A DNA stretch of 64,000 bases from Streptococcus suis (GTDB lineage Bacteria; Bacillota; Bacilli; Lactobacillales; Streptococcaceae), in the NCBI RefSeq assembly GCF_017601095.1, contig NZ_JAGFUX010000002.1:1-64000 (forward strand), given 5' to 3'. The notes beneath the pieces were generated by a model. The model did no database searches. It was given only the letters and a program-made list of their open reading frames with translations, and was not told the origin of the DNA. The translations under genes and the position numbers were made by a program. Below, piece by piece: positions 26,711 to 34,704 of this stretch (position 1 is the stretch's first letter; each line of letters begins with the position of its first letter).

Positions 26711-27163
26711 AGCTAAAATCCTATTAAAAAAGATAGATTGCCTTGCAACAAGTCGCTGTGACAATCTCCTTTTCGCTTTTGAGTTTCAAGGCTCAAACCT
26801 TTTACAGTCCACTGGACTGTGAAACTCATACGGATTTTTTGCGTTCTCGTATCTTGAGCAGTCGAACACAGCTTAAAAACTTGGAAAAAAGAGAAAACGG
26901 AAAAACAAAAAAAGCCTGAAAAACAGGCTCTTTCTGAATTGAACTCGAACGAAAATCCTATTAAAAAAGATAGATCGCCTTGCAACAAGTCGCTGTAACA
27001 ATCTCCTATTCGCTTTTGAGTTTAAAGGCTCAAACTTTTCACAGTTTATTGGACTGTGAAACTAATACAGATTTTTTGCGTTCTCGTATCTTGAGCAGTC
27101 GAACACAGCCTAAAAACTCGGAAAAAGAGAAACAAAAAAAGCCTGATAAACAGGCTCTTGCTG
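26711..27163. repeat. Two diverged tandem copies of a roughly 230-bp intergenic repeat
   Basis: Copy 1 (about 26711-26942) and copy 2 (about 26950-27163) both run from AAAATCCTATTAAAAAAGAT through GCCTTGCAACAAGTCGCTGT, TTTTTTGCGTTCTCGTATCT, TGAGCAGTCGAACACAGC and end in the AAAAAAAGCCTG hairpin module. Internal inverted repeats are kept (ACAGTCC/GGACTGT in copy 1). Open frames here arise from the repeat and are not convincing genes. With the other repeats this accounts for the gene-free stretch 26354-27272. Confidence 0.75.
27133..27158 (-). terminator. Probable terminator downstream of rpsO
   Basis: On the minus strand GAGCCTG-TTTAT-CAGGCTTTTTTTG. It lies after the 104-bp structured element that follows rpsO. 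Confidence 0.65.
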
Positions 27164-27267
27164 AATTGAACTTCGGCTAGAAGCTGTGCGAAATAGATAA
27201 ATTTTCTGACAAGTAAACTTGTTGCAAAAATTTCCTAATTTCGCTGTGCTTCTCACGCCTCCGTATC
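27164..27267 (-). repeat. Structured 104-bp dispersed repeat, copy 1 (after rpsO)
   Basis: Read on the minus strand it begins GATACGGAGG and ends AGTTCAATT. Outer stem GGC..GAAGC..GCGAAA pairs with TTTCGC..GCTTC..GCC. The inner stem is AAATTTT/AAAATTT, then GCA/CAG as an internal loop, then ACAAGT-TT-ACTTGT. Copy 2 at 58705-58808 has the same length and loops but other stem sequences. It begins 5 bp after the rpsO stop codon. Confidence 0.8.
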
Positions 27268-27272
27268 TTATA

Positions 27273-27542
27273 TTAACGACGGAGTCCGAGTGAGTGAATC
27301 AATTCACGGTAACGGTTTACGTCTGTGCGGCGTAGGTATGCCAACAAGTTACGACGGCGACCGATTTTTTTCATCAAACCACGGTAAGTTGCGTGGTCTT
27401 TTTTGTGTTGTTTGATGTGGTCGTTAAGGTGGTTGATTTCCCAAGTAAGTACTGCTACTTGTACTTCAACTGAACCTGTGTCGCCTTCATGACGAGCATA
27501 TTGTGCCATGATTTCATTTTTTTTCTCTTTTGAGATTGCCAT
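27273..27542 (-). CDS. rpsO: 30S ribosomal protein S15
   Basis: The start is ATG 27542 ([20 protein letters not shown]) after AAAGGAG; 89 residues, standard. Conserved blocks are [20 protein letters not shown] and [20 protein letters not shown], then [18 protein letters not shown]15 binds 16S rRNA in the platform. It is transcribed alone from a consensus promoter with a 95-nt leader, long enough for S15 autoregulation, although I cannot assign a known leader class. Confidence 0.97.
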   Translation of the reverse strand: MAISKEKKNEIMAQYARHEGDTGSVEVQVAVLTWEINHLNDHIKQHKKDHATYRGLMKKIGRRRNLLAYLRRTDVNRYRELIHSLGLRR

Positions 27543-27636
27543 GATATGTTCTCCTTTGTATTTGAGCCTAATCCGAGTGACAGGTTGGCGACCCGTAACC
27601 AAGAAAAAGCTAGATGTGTCCTTTTGGACCTTAACC

Positions 27637-27665
27637 ATTCTATCAAGGAATGGCTCTTTTGTCAA
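27637..27665 (-). promoter_or_regulatory. Promoter of rpsO
   Basis: TTGACA (27660-27665), 17-bp spacer, TAGAAT (27637-27642). The leader that follows carries GC-rich pairing segments (GGGTCGCCAACCTGTCACTC). Confidence 0.85.
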
Positions 27666-27694
27666 CTAATTTGAGAAATAGCAGAGTAGCTCTG

Positions 27695-28045
27695 CTAGTT
27701 TTCCAAAAGACCTGCTTGTACCCTTGTGATAAGGGCTTTTTTCCAGTCCTCCACCGCATCCAGATGCAGGGCAAAATCAAAGTCCTTGAGGTTGACTTGG
27801 ACCTGTAAGCTGCCTTGCTGATAATGGGCCATAAAAATAATCTGATCTAACCCTTGACCCAGATACCAGTATACTCCATCTACAGTTGGGTTATCTATCA
27901 CATCTGCCTGTAGAAGTGCCGCCACTTTCTCCAGACTAGCTTTGCTAGTGTCAAAAATCCTTCCATATTCATGTTCTGCCGTCAAGTCAGTCTCATACCA
28001 AATGTGAAGGGTGTTGCTGTAAACTTCTTTAGCTAATTCTTTCAT
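27695..28045 (-). CDS. Conserved streptococcal protein of unknown function (116 residues)
   Basis: Starts MKELAKEVYSNTLHIWYETD after AAAGGAG (GTGAAAAGGAGCAAAC). Soluble, acidic, with mixed alpha/beta character: ADVIDNPTVDGVYWYLGQGL and LQVQVNLKDFDFALHLDAVE. No family name comes to mind. It lies between uraA and rpsO on the same strand; a palindromic AGCAGAGTAGCTCTGCT just after its stop (27681-27697) may act as terminator. Confidence 0.65.
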   Translation of the reverse strand: MKELAKEVYSNTLHIWYETDLTAEHEYGRIFDTSKASLEKVAALLQADVIDNPTVDGVYWYLGQGLDQIIFMAHYQQGSLQVQVNLKDFDFALHLDAVEDWKKALITRVQAGLLEN

Positions 28046-28122
28046 GTTTGCTCCTTTTCACCCCTACTATATCATAATTCACCAAAAAGCCAGCTAGAGC
28101 TGACTTTCTGCTATTTTTAAAC

Positions 28123-29400
28123 TTACTCAGCCTTTTCTGCTTTTGGCAAGATAAGATTGAGAACGATGCCGACAATGGCTGAGAGGGCTGTTCCTGAGAG
28201 TGTGATAGCACCAATGTTGAGTACTGCGCCACCAAGTCCCAATACCAGCATAGAACTTGCAATAATCAGGTTGCGGACTTGACCGAAATCAACACGGCTC
28301 TCAATCAAAACTTTCAAACCGTTTGAGGCGATAACACCGTAGAGCAAGACAGACATGCCTCCAAGTACGGCACTTGGAATAGTTGAGATAAGGGCTGTAA
28401 ATTTACCCAAGAATGAGAAGGCAATGGCAATCAGGGCTGCGTTGCGGATAACGGACACTGATGCGATACGGGTCATACCGATAACCCCTGTATTTTCACC
28501 ATAAGTCGTGTTAGCAGGTCCACCGATAAAGGCAGATACGGCAGTCGCCACACCGTCACCAATCAAGGTACGGCTGAGACCTGGATCTTTCAAGAACTGG
28601 CGGCCACAGATTTGGCTGAGAACCGTGTGGTCTCCGATATGTTCTGCGATGGTCACCACTGCGATTGGCAAGATGGCAATCATTTCTGGACCAAAGTAGA
28701 AATTGTAGGATTTGAAAGTACCTGTTTCAAATGGTAGGTAGAAACCTGGCAATTCAAACCAAGCTGCTTCCAGAACAGGTGTAAAGTCAACTAGTCCGAG
28801 GAAGATGGCAATCACGTAACCACCGACAATGGCAATCAAGAAGGGAACAATCTTGGCGAAGCCTTTCCCTTTGGTATTGACAAAAGCAGCAATCAAGAAG
28901 GTTGCGATCGCCACTACGACGTTTTTCCAGTCGCCGTCTGCGACAAAGCCTGCTGAAGTCACAGCAGAGTTGGCGAGACCCAGACCGATAACGATAATCA
29001 TAGGTCCGATAACAACTGGTGGCAAGAGACTGTCAATCCACTTAGTGCCGATAACTTTAACAAGTGCAGCAATCAGCACATAAATCAAACCAACGAAGAG
29101 AATGCCTGTCTGAGCTGCCGACACATCACCGCCCATTTCCTTGATGGCAAGGGCCATAGCTGAGATGTAGGCAAAGGATGAACCCAAGTAAACCGGCACC
29201 TTGAACTGGGTTGCTACTTGGTAAATCAAGGTTCCGACACCTGATGCAAAGAGAGCCACGGAAACTGGCATACCGAGAATCAGTGGCACCAAGATTGTCG
29301 CTCCGAACATAGCGAACACGTGCTGGAAACTCAACAAAATCCCTTGCAAGGGTGCTGGTTTCTCATGGACATCAAACAAAAGATTGGCTTTTGTACTCAT
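28123..29400 (-). CDS. Uracil permease (NCS2 / UraA-PyrP family)
   Basis: The start is ATG 29400 (MSTKANLLFDVHEKPAPLQG); 425 residues with about 12-14 hydrophobic segments. NCS2 hallmarks are LSFQHVFAMFGATILVPLIL in helix 1, GPMIIVIGLGLANSA and IAEHIGDHTVLSQICGR, the substrate-facing Glu region of helix 8. AFIGGPANTTYGENTGVIGM is motif IV and favours uracil over xanthine carriers. It imports uracil with protons. A PyrR-type leader upstream supports pyrimidine control. Confidence 0.9.
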   Translation of the reverse strand: MSTKANLLFDVHEKPAPLQGILLSFQHVFAMFGATILVPLILGMPVSVALFASGVGTLIYQVATQFKVPVYLGSSFAYISAMALAIKEMGGDVSAAQTGILFVGLIYVLIAALVKVIGTKWIDSLLPPVVIGPMIIVIGLGLANSAVTSAGFVADGDWKNVVVAIATFLIAAFVNTKGKGFAKIVPFLIAIVGGYVIAIFLGLVDFTPVLEAAWFELPGFYLPFETGTFKSYNFYFGPEMIAILPIAVVTIAEHIGDHTVLSQICGRQFLKDPGLSRTLIGDGVATAVSAFIGGPANTTYGENTGVIGMTRIASVSVIRNAALIAIAFSFLGKFTALISTIPSAVLGGMSVLLYGVIASNGLKVLIESRVDFGQVRNLIIASSMLVLGLGGAVLNIGAITLSGTALSAIVGIVLNLILPKAEKAE

Positions 29401-29521
29401 AAATCTCCCATTCTGGGCACACAAAAAGACCCAGACTTTCTAAATATACATAGTCATAGGCCCTTAATTGATTTTCCTCTTGTCTTTCTCACCTCACGGG
29501 ATGAGTTTAAAAACCTACGCT
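29401..29521 (-). promoter_or_regulatory. PyrR-type attenuator leader of the uracil permease gene
   Basis: At 29488-29505 (minus strand) CTCATCCCGTGAGGTGAG matches the PyrR-binding loop core (TCC-G-GAGG) of pyr attenuators. A downstream hairpin TCTGGG/CCCAGA with an intervening T-run overlaps the ribosome site. Exact terminator/antiterminator pairing was not resolved. Confidence 0.6.
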
Positions 29522-29527
29522 TTTGGT

Positions 29528-29556
29528 ATTGTAACATAAGCACTTACTTTTGGCAA
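29528..29556 (-). promoter_or_regulatory. Promoter of the uracil permease gene
   Basis: TTGCCA (29551-29556), 17-bp spacer, TACAAT (29528-29533). Confidence 0.75.
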
Positions 29557-29608
29557 GGAATTTTCGAGACTTTTTAGCGTTGCTCGGGAAAATAGCAGAG
29601 CAGTAAAC

Positions 29609-30123
29609 TTAGCTATCACCTGCATCTCTTATCCGTTTCTTAATCTTCTGACTAAACTCAATCATCCTCCGCTTTTCTTCTGGCCAGATCTTGGTCACAC
29701 GGTCCACGGCAATAATAAACACAATGACCACCGCATAGTCTTTGGCACTATCAATCACACCTAGGTTTTCCAAAATAGTCAAGAGCAGGTAAAAGCTGAA
29801 CAAGATGGTCCGTTTGGGCAGAGCCATCAGGAATTCAACTCCAGCCTTGTAGCCCAGATAAATCTGCCGATTGAGCCCTCTGGCTTTTTCCAAACGACGA
29901 TTGAGAAAGGCACGAATGCGGCTATAAAACCAATCGGATGTAAAAACAAGGACTGAATGGCGATGGCGATTAGAGATAAATTGTTAGCATGTTTCTCCGT
30001 CATACCAGACACTCTGGCAAAAATGTAAGTCCAATCCCCATTATCAATCCACATCCAAATTGAAAGATAAACAACAGCACCTGCCACTACAATCAAGGGA
30101 AGGGCACGAAGGTATTTAAGCAT
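29609..30123 (-). pseudogene. Membrane protein gene interrupted by a probable 1-nt deletion
   Basis: Frame A starts at ATG 30123 (MLKYLRALPLIVVAGAVVYL) and reads well to about AIAIQSLF near 29945. A second frame then reads SDWFYSRIRAFLNRRLEKAR with continuing good coding character and two hydrophobic segments (ILFSFYLLLTILENLGVI, YAVVIVFIIAVDRVTKIW) to the stop at 29609. Adding one T to the T5 run (minus strand; A-run 29942-29946) joins them as SLFFTSDWFY, one protein of about 171 residues with three to four helices. It could be a true mutation, a phase-variable tract or a sequencing error. Alternatively two short overlapping genes exist. Family unknown. Confidence 0.55.
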
Positions 30124-30204
30124 GAATAACTACTCCACTATCTTTTTTTCTATTATCAACCGAGAAAATAAACAAGTCAAGAAAAAAGAAGGAGACATCC
30201 CCTC

Positions 30205-30966
30205 TTAAAACTTCCCTAGATTGGTCAAGTCTTTTTTGTCTGGCATGACTTCCTTGTTGTCCCAGTGCTCAACAATCTTACCATCTTTGAGGCGGTAGAT
30301 GTCAAAGTGGGCGTAGTCCTGACCTGCAATCCAGACCTTAGAATAAGCCACCACATAGTCACCCTGTCCCATCACCTTGAAGACAAAGTCGTAGTTGACT
30401 TGATTGTCGACAAGATAGTCCTTATAGGCCGCACCGCCTTGGGCAATCTCTTGGTTGTGCTGAATAAGATCAGCTGCCACATAATCGTCAAACTTCTCGA
30501 TTTCCCCATTTTGAAGGACATCAACCAAGAAACGACGGACGATTTTCTTGTTATCCTCGGTCTTGCCTAGGTCCGTCAGCTCAAAGCCTGCGTAAATCGG
30601 GTCTGTTTGGCCAATGGTTTTTGGATAGGCATCGATGACATCCCAATGCTCGACGATACGGCCATTTTCATCTGAACGGAAGATGTCCGCCGTCACCCAC
30701 TCAGCCTCACCTTCATTGAGTTTCTGGTGGACATGGACGAAGACAAAATTTCCGTCTTCAATGGCACGAACAATATTTATTTCCCGCTTGGGATTGCGTT
30801 TGAAAAAATCCTCAAAGAAAGCCGCAAAGCCCTCTTTCTCATCAGGTACACCTGTACTATGCTGGGTGTAAGTAGCACCCATGTAGTGCTCATGGACTTC
30901 CTTGATTTCCCCGTCGCGAATGCCACGGAGGTAGAGATTTTTAGCATTTTCTAGTTGATGTGACAT
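30205..30966 (-). CDS. Tandem SnoaL-like / NTF2-fold protein
   Basis: 253 residues made of two repeats of one domain. Repeat 1 (about 1-125) has LYLRGIRDGEIKEVHEHYMG, TYTQHSTGVPD and GRIVEHWDVID. Repeat 2 (about 138-245) has FLVDVLQNGEIEKFDDYVAA, LIQHNQEIAQG and GKIVEHWDNKE. The QH and VEHWD motifs are typical SnoaL-like cone-fold residues lining a small-molecule pocket. No reaction can be inferred. It begins 9 bp after the osmoprotectant permease gene, so it is the last gene of the overlapping MDR-MarR-ABC operon. Confidence 0.8.
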   Translation of the reverse strand: MSHQLENAKNLYLRGIRDGEIKEVHEHYMGATYTQHSTGVPDEKEGFAAFFEDFFKRNPKREINIVRAIEDGNFVFVHVHQKLNEGEAEWVTADIFRSDENGRIVEHWDVIDAYPKTIGQTDPIYAGFELTDLGKTEDNKKIVRRFLVDVLQNGEIEKFDDYVAADLIQHNQEIAQGGAAYKDYLVDNQVNYDFVFKVMGQGDYVVAYSKVWIAGQDYAHFDIYRLKDGKIVEHWDNKEVMPDKKDLTNLGKF

Positions 30967-30975
30967 GATTTTCTC

Positions 30976-32490
30976 CTATTTTAGTAAATTTTCCTGCTCC
31001 AAGTATTCCCTCGCCACTTGCTCTGCCGACTTGCCTTCCACATCGACCGCATAGTTCATCTGAGTCATTTCCTCGGTCGATATTTTGTCCGCCAACACCC
31101 CTAGGACTTGCTCCAACTCGGGATATTTCTCTAAGGTTTCTTTGGACAATAGCGGAGCGGCCTGGTAGGGTGGGAAGAGCTGTTTGTCGTCTTCTAGGAT
31201 TTTCAGCTTGTAAGTGACCACCTTGCTATCTGTCGAGAAGGCTTCGACAATTTGCACATCTCCGTTTTTAATGGCTTCATAGCGAAGAGCAGGCTCCATG
31301 GTTTTGACATTGAGGTTTAGTCCATAAAGATTGGTCAATCCGACATTACCATCCTCACGGTCGTTAAACTCTAATGAGAAACCTGCAACAGCTGTCTGCT
31401 GCACTTTTGCCAAATCCGAAATCTTTTCAATTCCATTTTTTTGAGCATAATCTTCCGTTACCGCCAAGGCATAGGTATTCTGGAAAGCCATTGGTGGTAA
31501 ATACAACAGACCATCCTGCTCCAAAATCGCTTCCTTGGCGTAAGTGTAAACCTCCTCAGGGTTATTGGACAGATTAGACGGCGGATTGGTCAAAAGGGTG
31601 GTCGTAATGGTACCAGAGTACTCTGGATAAATATTAATCGAGCCTGATTTGAGGGCTTCATAGAGGAAGCTGGTCTTGCCAAAGTTTGGCTCCAGCTCCA
31701 CCTCGATATCCGTCTGGTCTTCAATCAAGAGTTTATACATATTGATGAGAATTTCAGGCTCTGCCCCTAGTTTCCCAGCGATGACTAGCTTTTTCGATGA
31801 CGATTGATTGAACGGCACATAGCTGGCTCCGACAGCCAAGAGAGTCACCAAGAGAGCCACTAAAATGGTACGAGGCTTCTTGTCCTGCAAGAACTTGATG
31901 ACCGAGCCAAAGAGGACTGCCAAAACTGCCGACGACACCGCCCCAATCAAAATCAGGGCCGAGTCATTGCGGTCAATTCCAAGAAGGATAAAGGAGCCCA
32001 AACCACCTGCACCGACCAAGGCAGCAAGCGTTGCCGTTCCAATAATCATAATGGACGCCGTCCGAATGCCAGACATGAGAATGGGCATGGCCAGAGCCAA
32101 CTGAAACTTACGCAGTTTTTCCAGCTTGGTCATTCCAAAGGCTGTCGCAGCCTCTTCCAGAGAGGGATCGATTTCCGAAAGTCCGGTCAACGTCCCCTGC
32201 AAAATGGGGAAAATGGCATAAATGACCAGAGCCACCACCGCAGGCAGCGTTCCGATACCCATAAAGGGAATGAAAAGTCCCAGCAGTGCCAAGGAGGGAA
32301 TAGTCTGAAATACCCCTGTCACCTGCAAGCTCCACTCGGTCAGCTTTTTCTTGTTGGACAAGACCAAGCCCAGTGGCACCGCAATAGCAATGGCGATAAT
32401 TAAGGCCAGAAGTGAAATCCGCAGGTGCTCAAAGAGGGCTGTCAGCCAGTCAGCCTTGCGTTCGATAAAAGTTGCAATCAACTGATCCAT
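30976..32490 (-). CDS. Osmoprotectant (glycine betaine/choline-type) ABC permease fused to substrate-binding domain
   Basis: 504 residues. The permease (about 1-210) has six helices and the binding-protein-dependent motif [20 protein letters not shown] (EAA loop). A linker helix leads to an extracytoplasmic OpuAC-type binding domain (about 230-504): [20 protein letters not shown], then [16 protein letters not shown] and [10 protein letters not shown]. Fusion of permease and binding domain is normal for streptococcal OpuB/OpuC-like importers. Substrate (betaine, choline, carnitine or proline-betaine) is not certain. Start and ATPase stop share one base (TAATG). Confidence 0.9.
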   Translation of the reverse strand: MDQLIATFIERKADWLTALFEHLRISLLALIIAIAIAVPLGLVLSNKKKLTEWSLQVTGVFQTIPSLALLGLFIPFMGIGTLPAVVALVIYAIFPILQGTLTGLSEIDPSLEEAATAFGMTKLEKLRKFQLALAMPILMSGIRTASIMIIGTATLAALVGAGGLGSFILLGIDRNDSALILIGAVSSAVLAVLFGSVIKFLQDKKPRTILVALLVTLLAVGASYVPFNQSSSKKLVIAGKLGAEPEILINMYKLLIEDQTDIEVELEPNFGKTSFLYEALKSGSINIYPEYSGTITTTLLTNPPSNLSNNPEEVYTYAKEAILEQDGLLYLPPMAFQNTYALAVTEDYAQKNGIEKISDLAKVQQTAVAGFSLEFNDREDGNVGLTNLYGLNLNVKTMEPALRYEAIKNGDVQIVEAFSTDSKVVTYKLKILEDDKQLFPPYQAAPLLSKETLEKYPELEQVLGVLADKISTEEMTQMNYAVDVEGKSAEQVAREYLEQENLLK

Positions 32491-33224
32491 TAGGCACCTC
32501 CCCTATTTTTCATAAATTCGATGACAAAGTCGTTGGCCGGTTGGTTACGAAGTTCATCAGGCGTACCCAATTGAACCACTTCTCCTGCCCTCATCAAGCA
32601 GATACGGTCTGCCAGCTTAACCGCTTCATCCATATCATGCGTGACGAAAACCGTTGTCATCTTGAATTCCTCATGCAAGTCCTTGATCAAGTCCTGCAAC
32701 TGCCCTTTACTAATAGGGTCTAGGGCTGAGAAAGGCTCATCCATCAGCAAGACCTTGGGATTGGCAATGATCGCTCGCAGAATCCCAATCCGCTGTTTTT
32801 CTCCACCAGACAAGTCCTTGGGTAGACGCCCCAGATAACTATCTGGATCCAGACCTACCTTGGTCAAGAGTTGTCTGGATTTTTTCAAGGTTTCTTCCTT
32901 GTTCAAGCCCTTCATCTCAGGAATAAGAGCGACATTTTCAGCCACTGTCATATTTGGAAATAAAGCAATCTGTTGTAGGACGTAGCCAGTTTCCAAGCGT
33001 AACTCACGCAGGTCAAAGTCTTTCAGCCGCTTGCCCTGAATCCGAATATCTCCGTCTGTCTGCTCAATCAGGCGGTTGATCAACTTCAGCGTGGTTGTTT
33101 TTCCGCTACCGCTTGGTCCAATCAAAACAAAGAATTCTCCCTCTTGAATGTCAAAAGTCAAGTTCTTCAAGATTGGTCCGTTGACCTGATAGGTCAAGGA
33201 CACATTTTGGTACTCAATCATCAT
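32490..33224 (-). CDS. Osmoprotectant ABC transporter ATPase
   Basis: 244 residues: [20 protein letters not shown]. Walker [11 protein letters not shown]-loop in [11 protein letters not shown], signature LSGGEKQR, Walker [13 protein letters not shown] and H-loop [11 protein letters not shown]. It is shorter than ProV/OpuAA because CBS domains are absent. It partners the fused permease/binding protein that follows. The second ATG, one codon on, is equally well placed behind AGGAGG. Its start overlaps the marR stop by about 11 bp, so the transporter is translationally linked to that regulator. Confidence 0.9.
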   Translation of the reverse strand: MMIEYQNVSLTYQVNGPILKNLTFDIQEGEFFVLIGPSGSGKTTTLKLINRLIEQTDGDIRIQGKRLKDFDLRELRLETGYVLQQIALFPNMTVAENVALIPEMKGLNKEETLKKSRQLLTKVGLDPDSYLGRLPKDLSGGEKQRIGILRAIIANPKVLLMDEPFSALDPISKGQLQDLIKDLHEEFKMTTVFVTHDMDEAVKLADRICLMRAGEVVQLGTPDELRNQPANDFVIEFMKNRGGA

Positions 33225-33663
33225 TTTCTCCTCCTAAAATTTCCGTCAAGGCCTGCCCATAGCGACCAAAGAGGTCTAGTAACTGCTCCTGTTCTTCCAA
33301 GCTGAACTGGGACAGGGCTGTTTTTTCCGCCTCTTCCAAGGGGTCCAAAATCCGACTGGCATAGACACGGCCAACCTCGGTCAACTTGACCTTCTTATGC
33401 CGTTTGTCTGCTGGATTTTCCTCAAAAAAGACATAGCCCTTATCAAGAAATTTCTTGATAGTAGCATTGACCACCTGCTTACTAGAGTATGTCTTCTTAC
33501 TGACCAAATTCTGTGTCACACCTCCGGGATAATAATAAAGCCACATAAGGATCGATAGGCACTTGCCGTTTAGCCCCTGTCGCCTTGCATAACCCTCGTA
33601 GAGCCCGACCTGCTGGTCAAAGATACGGGCCAAGTCCTTACTCCGCTGTCTCAATTCTGTCAT
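33214..33663 (-). CDS. MarR family transcriptional regulator
   Basis: The start is ATG 33663 (MTELRQRSKDLARIFDQQVG), inside the end of the MDR gene; 149 residues. The winged helix is GGVTQNLVSKKTYSSKQVVN, ATIKKFLDKGYVFFEENPAD, KRHKKVKLTEVGR, with dimer helices at both ends. It most likely controls its own operon in response to an unknown ligand or osmotic state. In other Gram-positives GbsR-type regulators of related fold govern betaine uptake, which fits the ABC neighbour, but this is inference. Confidence 0.85.
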   Translation of the reverse strand: MTELRQRSKDLARIFDQQVGLYEGYARRQGLNGKCLSILMWLYYYPGGVTQNLVSKKTYSSKQVVNATIKKFLDKGYVFFEENPADKRHKKVKLTEVGRVYASRILDPLEEAEKTALSQFSLEEQEQLLDLFGRYGQALTEILGGENDD

Positions 33664-34627
33664 CGTCTTCCTCCCTATTGAGTACAATCACCTTGCCAAA
33701 AGCCTCCGCCCCCTCTAAATAGCGGTGAGCCTCCTGTATGGTATCCAAACTAAAAATCTTCTCAGGACCAACTGGCACCTGATAACGAGCTAGGTAGTCA
33801 AACATCTCCTGCAACTTGTCCTGATTGACATTGCCCGAATAAAACGTAGTCAAATAGACATTCTGCCGCAACTGCTCAATGGGGTCAAAGTCCTCCAGAT
33901 ACCATTTGCCACCTAGCTGACCAGTCGAGCAGATGATACCACCCTCCTCCAGATGAGCCAGGGAATCCGCTAGAGTAGCAGGACCAACCAGCTCAAGAAT
34001 CTTGCTGAAGGTCAAATCCGTCTGCAAACGCCCCTCTTTTTCAAGTATGACTTGGCTGAAACCAGAGGCAAGCAGCTGATCTGTCTTTTCTAGCTTGCGG
34101 ACAGAAGCGTAGATAGGCAGGTCTGGAAACTGGCTCCGCACTAATTTGACAAAGGCCTGTCCAACCCCGCTAGCCCCCGCACGCACCAAGATCCGATCTG
34201 ACGCTTCCAGCTTGAGATTTTTCATGGAACCGTAGGCAGTGTAGTAGGTTTCAGGGACACTAGCTAGCTCCGCCCAACCCAAATCAGTCTGGACAGGGTA
34301 GAGGATTTGATTGGGCACCAGGGCGTACTCTGCATAGCCACCGTCAAAGGCTCGACCCAGCTCGCCCATGATAGATACAACCTTTTGCCCGACTGGTAAC
34401 CTGTCTGGCTCTGTCGTTTCCTCGACCACTCCCACCAATTCAATCCCCAAAATCCGTGGAAAGACCACGCTTGGTGACAGACCCTGTCTAGTAAAAATCT
34501 CCGAATGATTGATACCAAAGCCTTTGATTTTTACCAAGGACCAACCTGTTTTCACCTGCGGTTTGGCAATTTCTTTTACTTCCAAAACCTCTGGCCCACC
34601 AGCTTTTGAAACCACAACAGCCTTCAT
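33638..34627 (-). CDS. Zinc-independent MDR oxidoreductase (quinone-oxidoreductase-like)
   Basis: 329 residues starting MKAVVVSKAGGPEVLEVKEI, the hallmark of NADPH quinone oxidoreductase-type MDR proteins. GFGINHSEIFTRQGLSP replaces the catalytic zinc Cys of alcohol dehydrogenases, and no structural zinc lobe is seen. The nucleotide site is ILVRAGASGVGQAFVKLV. It is predicted to reduce quinones or enals with NADPH. It overlaps the marR gene by 26 bp and is the first gene of the operon. Confidence 0.85.
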   Translation of the reverse strand: MKAVVVSKAGGPEVLEVKEIAKPQVKTGWSLVKIKGFGINHSEIFTRQGLSPSVVFPRILGIELVGVVEETTEPDRLPVGQKVVSIMGELGRAFDGGYAEYALVPNQILYPVQTDLGWAELASVPETYYTAYGSMKNLKLEASDRILVRAGASGVGQAFVKLVRSQFPDLPIYASVRKLEKTDQLLASGFSQVILEKEGRLQTDLTFSKILELVGPATLADSLAHLEEGGIICSTGQLGGKWYLEDFDPIEQLRQNVYLTTFYSGNVNQDKLQEMFDYLARYQVPVGPEKIFSLDTIQEAHRYLEGAEAFGKVIVLNREEDDDRIETAE

Positions 34628-34672
34628 AGGAACTTCCTTTCATTAGTCAAACTTTTTTACTATTATAACAGA

Positions 34673-34704
34673 AAAAGAAGGATAGTCAATATTTTTGACT
34701 ATCT
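34673..34704 (-). terminator. Terminator of the sirtuin-macrodomain operon
   Basis: On the minus strand AGATAGTCAA / TTGACTATC with a short AT loop, then CTTCTTTTTCT. The hairpin starts at the macrodomain stop codon. Confidence 0.75.

Noticed and set aside
26206-27180. Several frames of 60-130 codons in the repeat region after the giant gene
   Set aside because: They follow the tandem repeats (the same residues appear at both ends of one frame) and have no conserved start signals.
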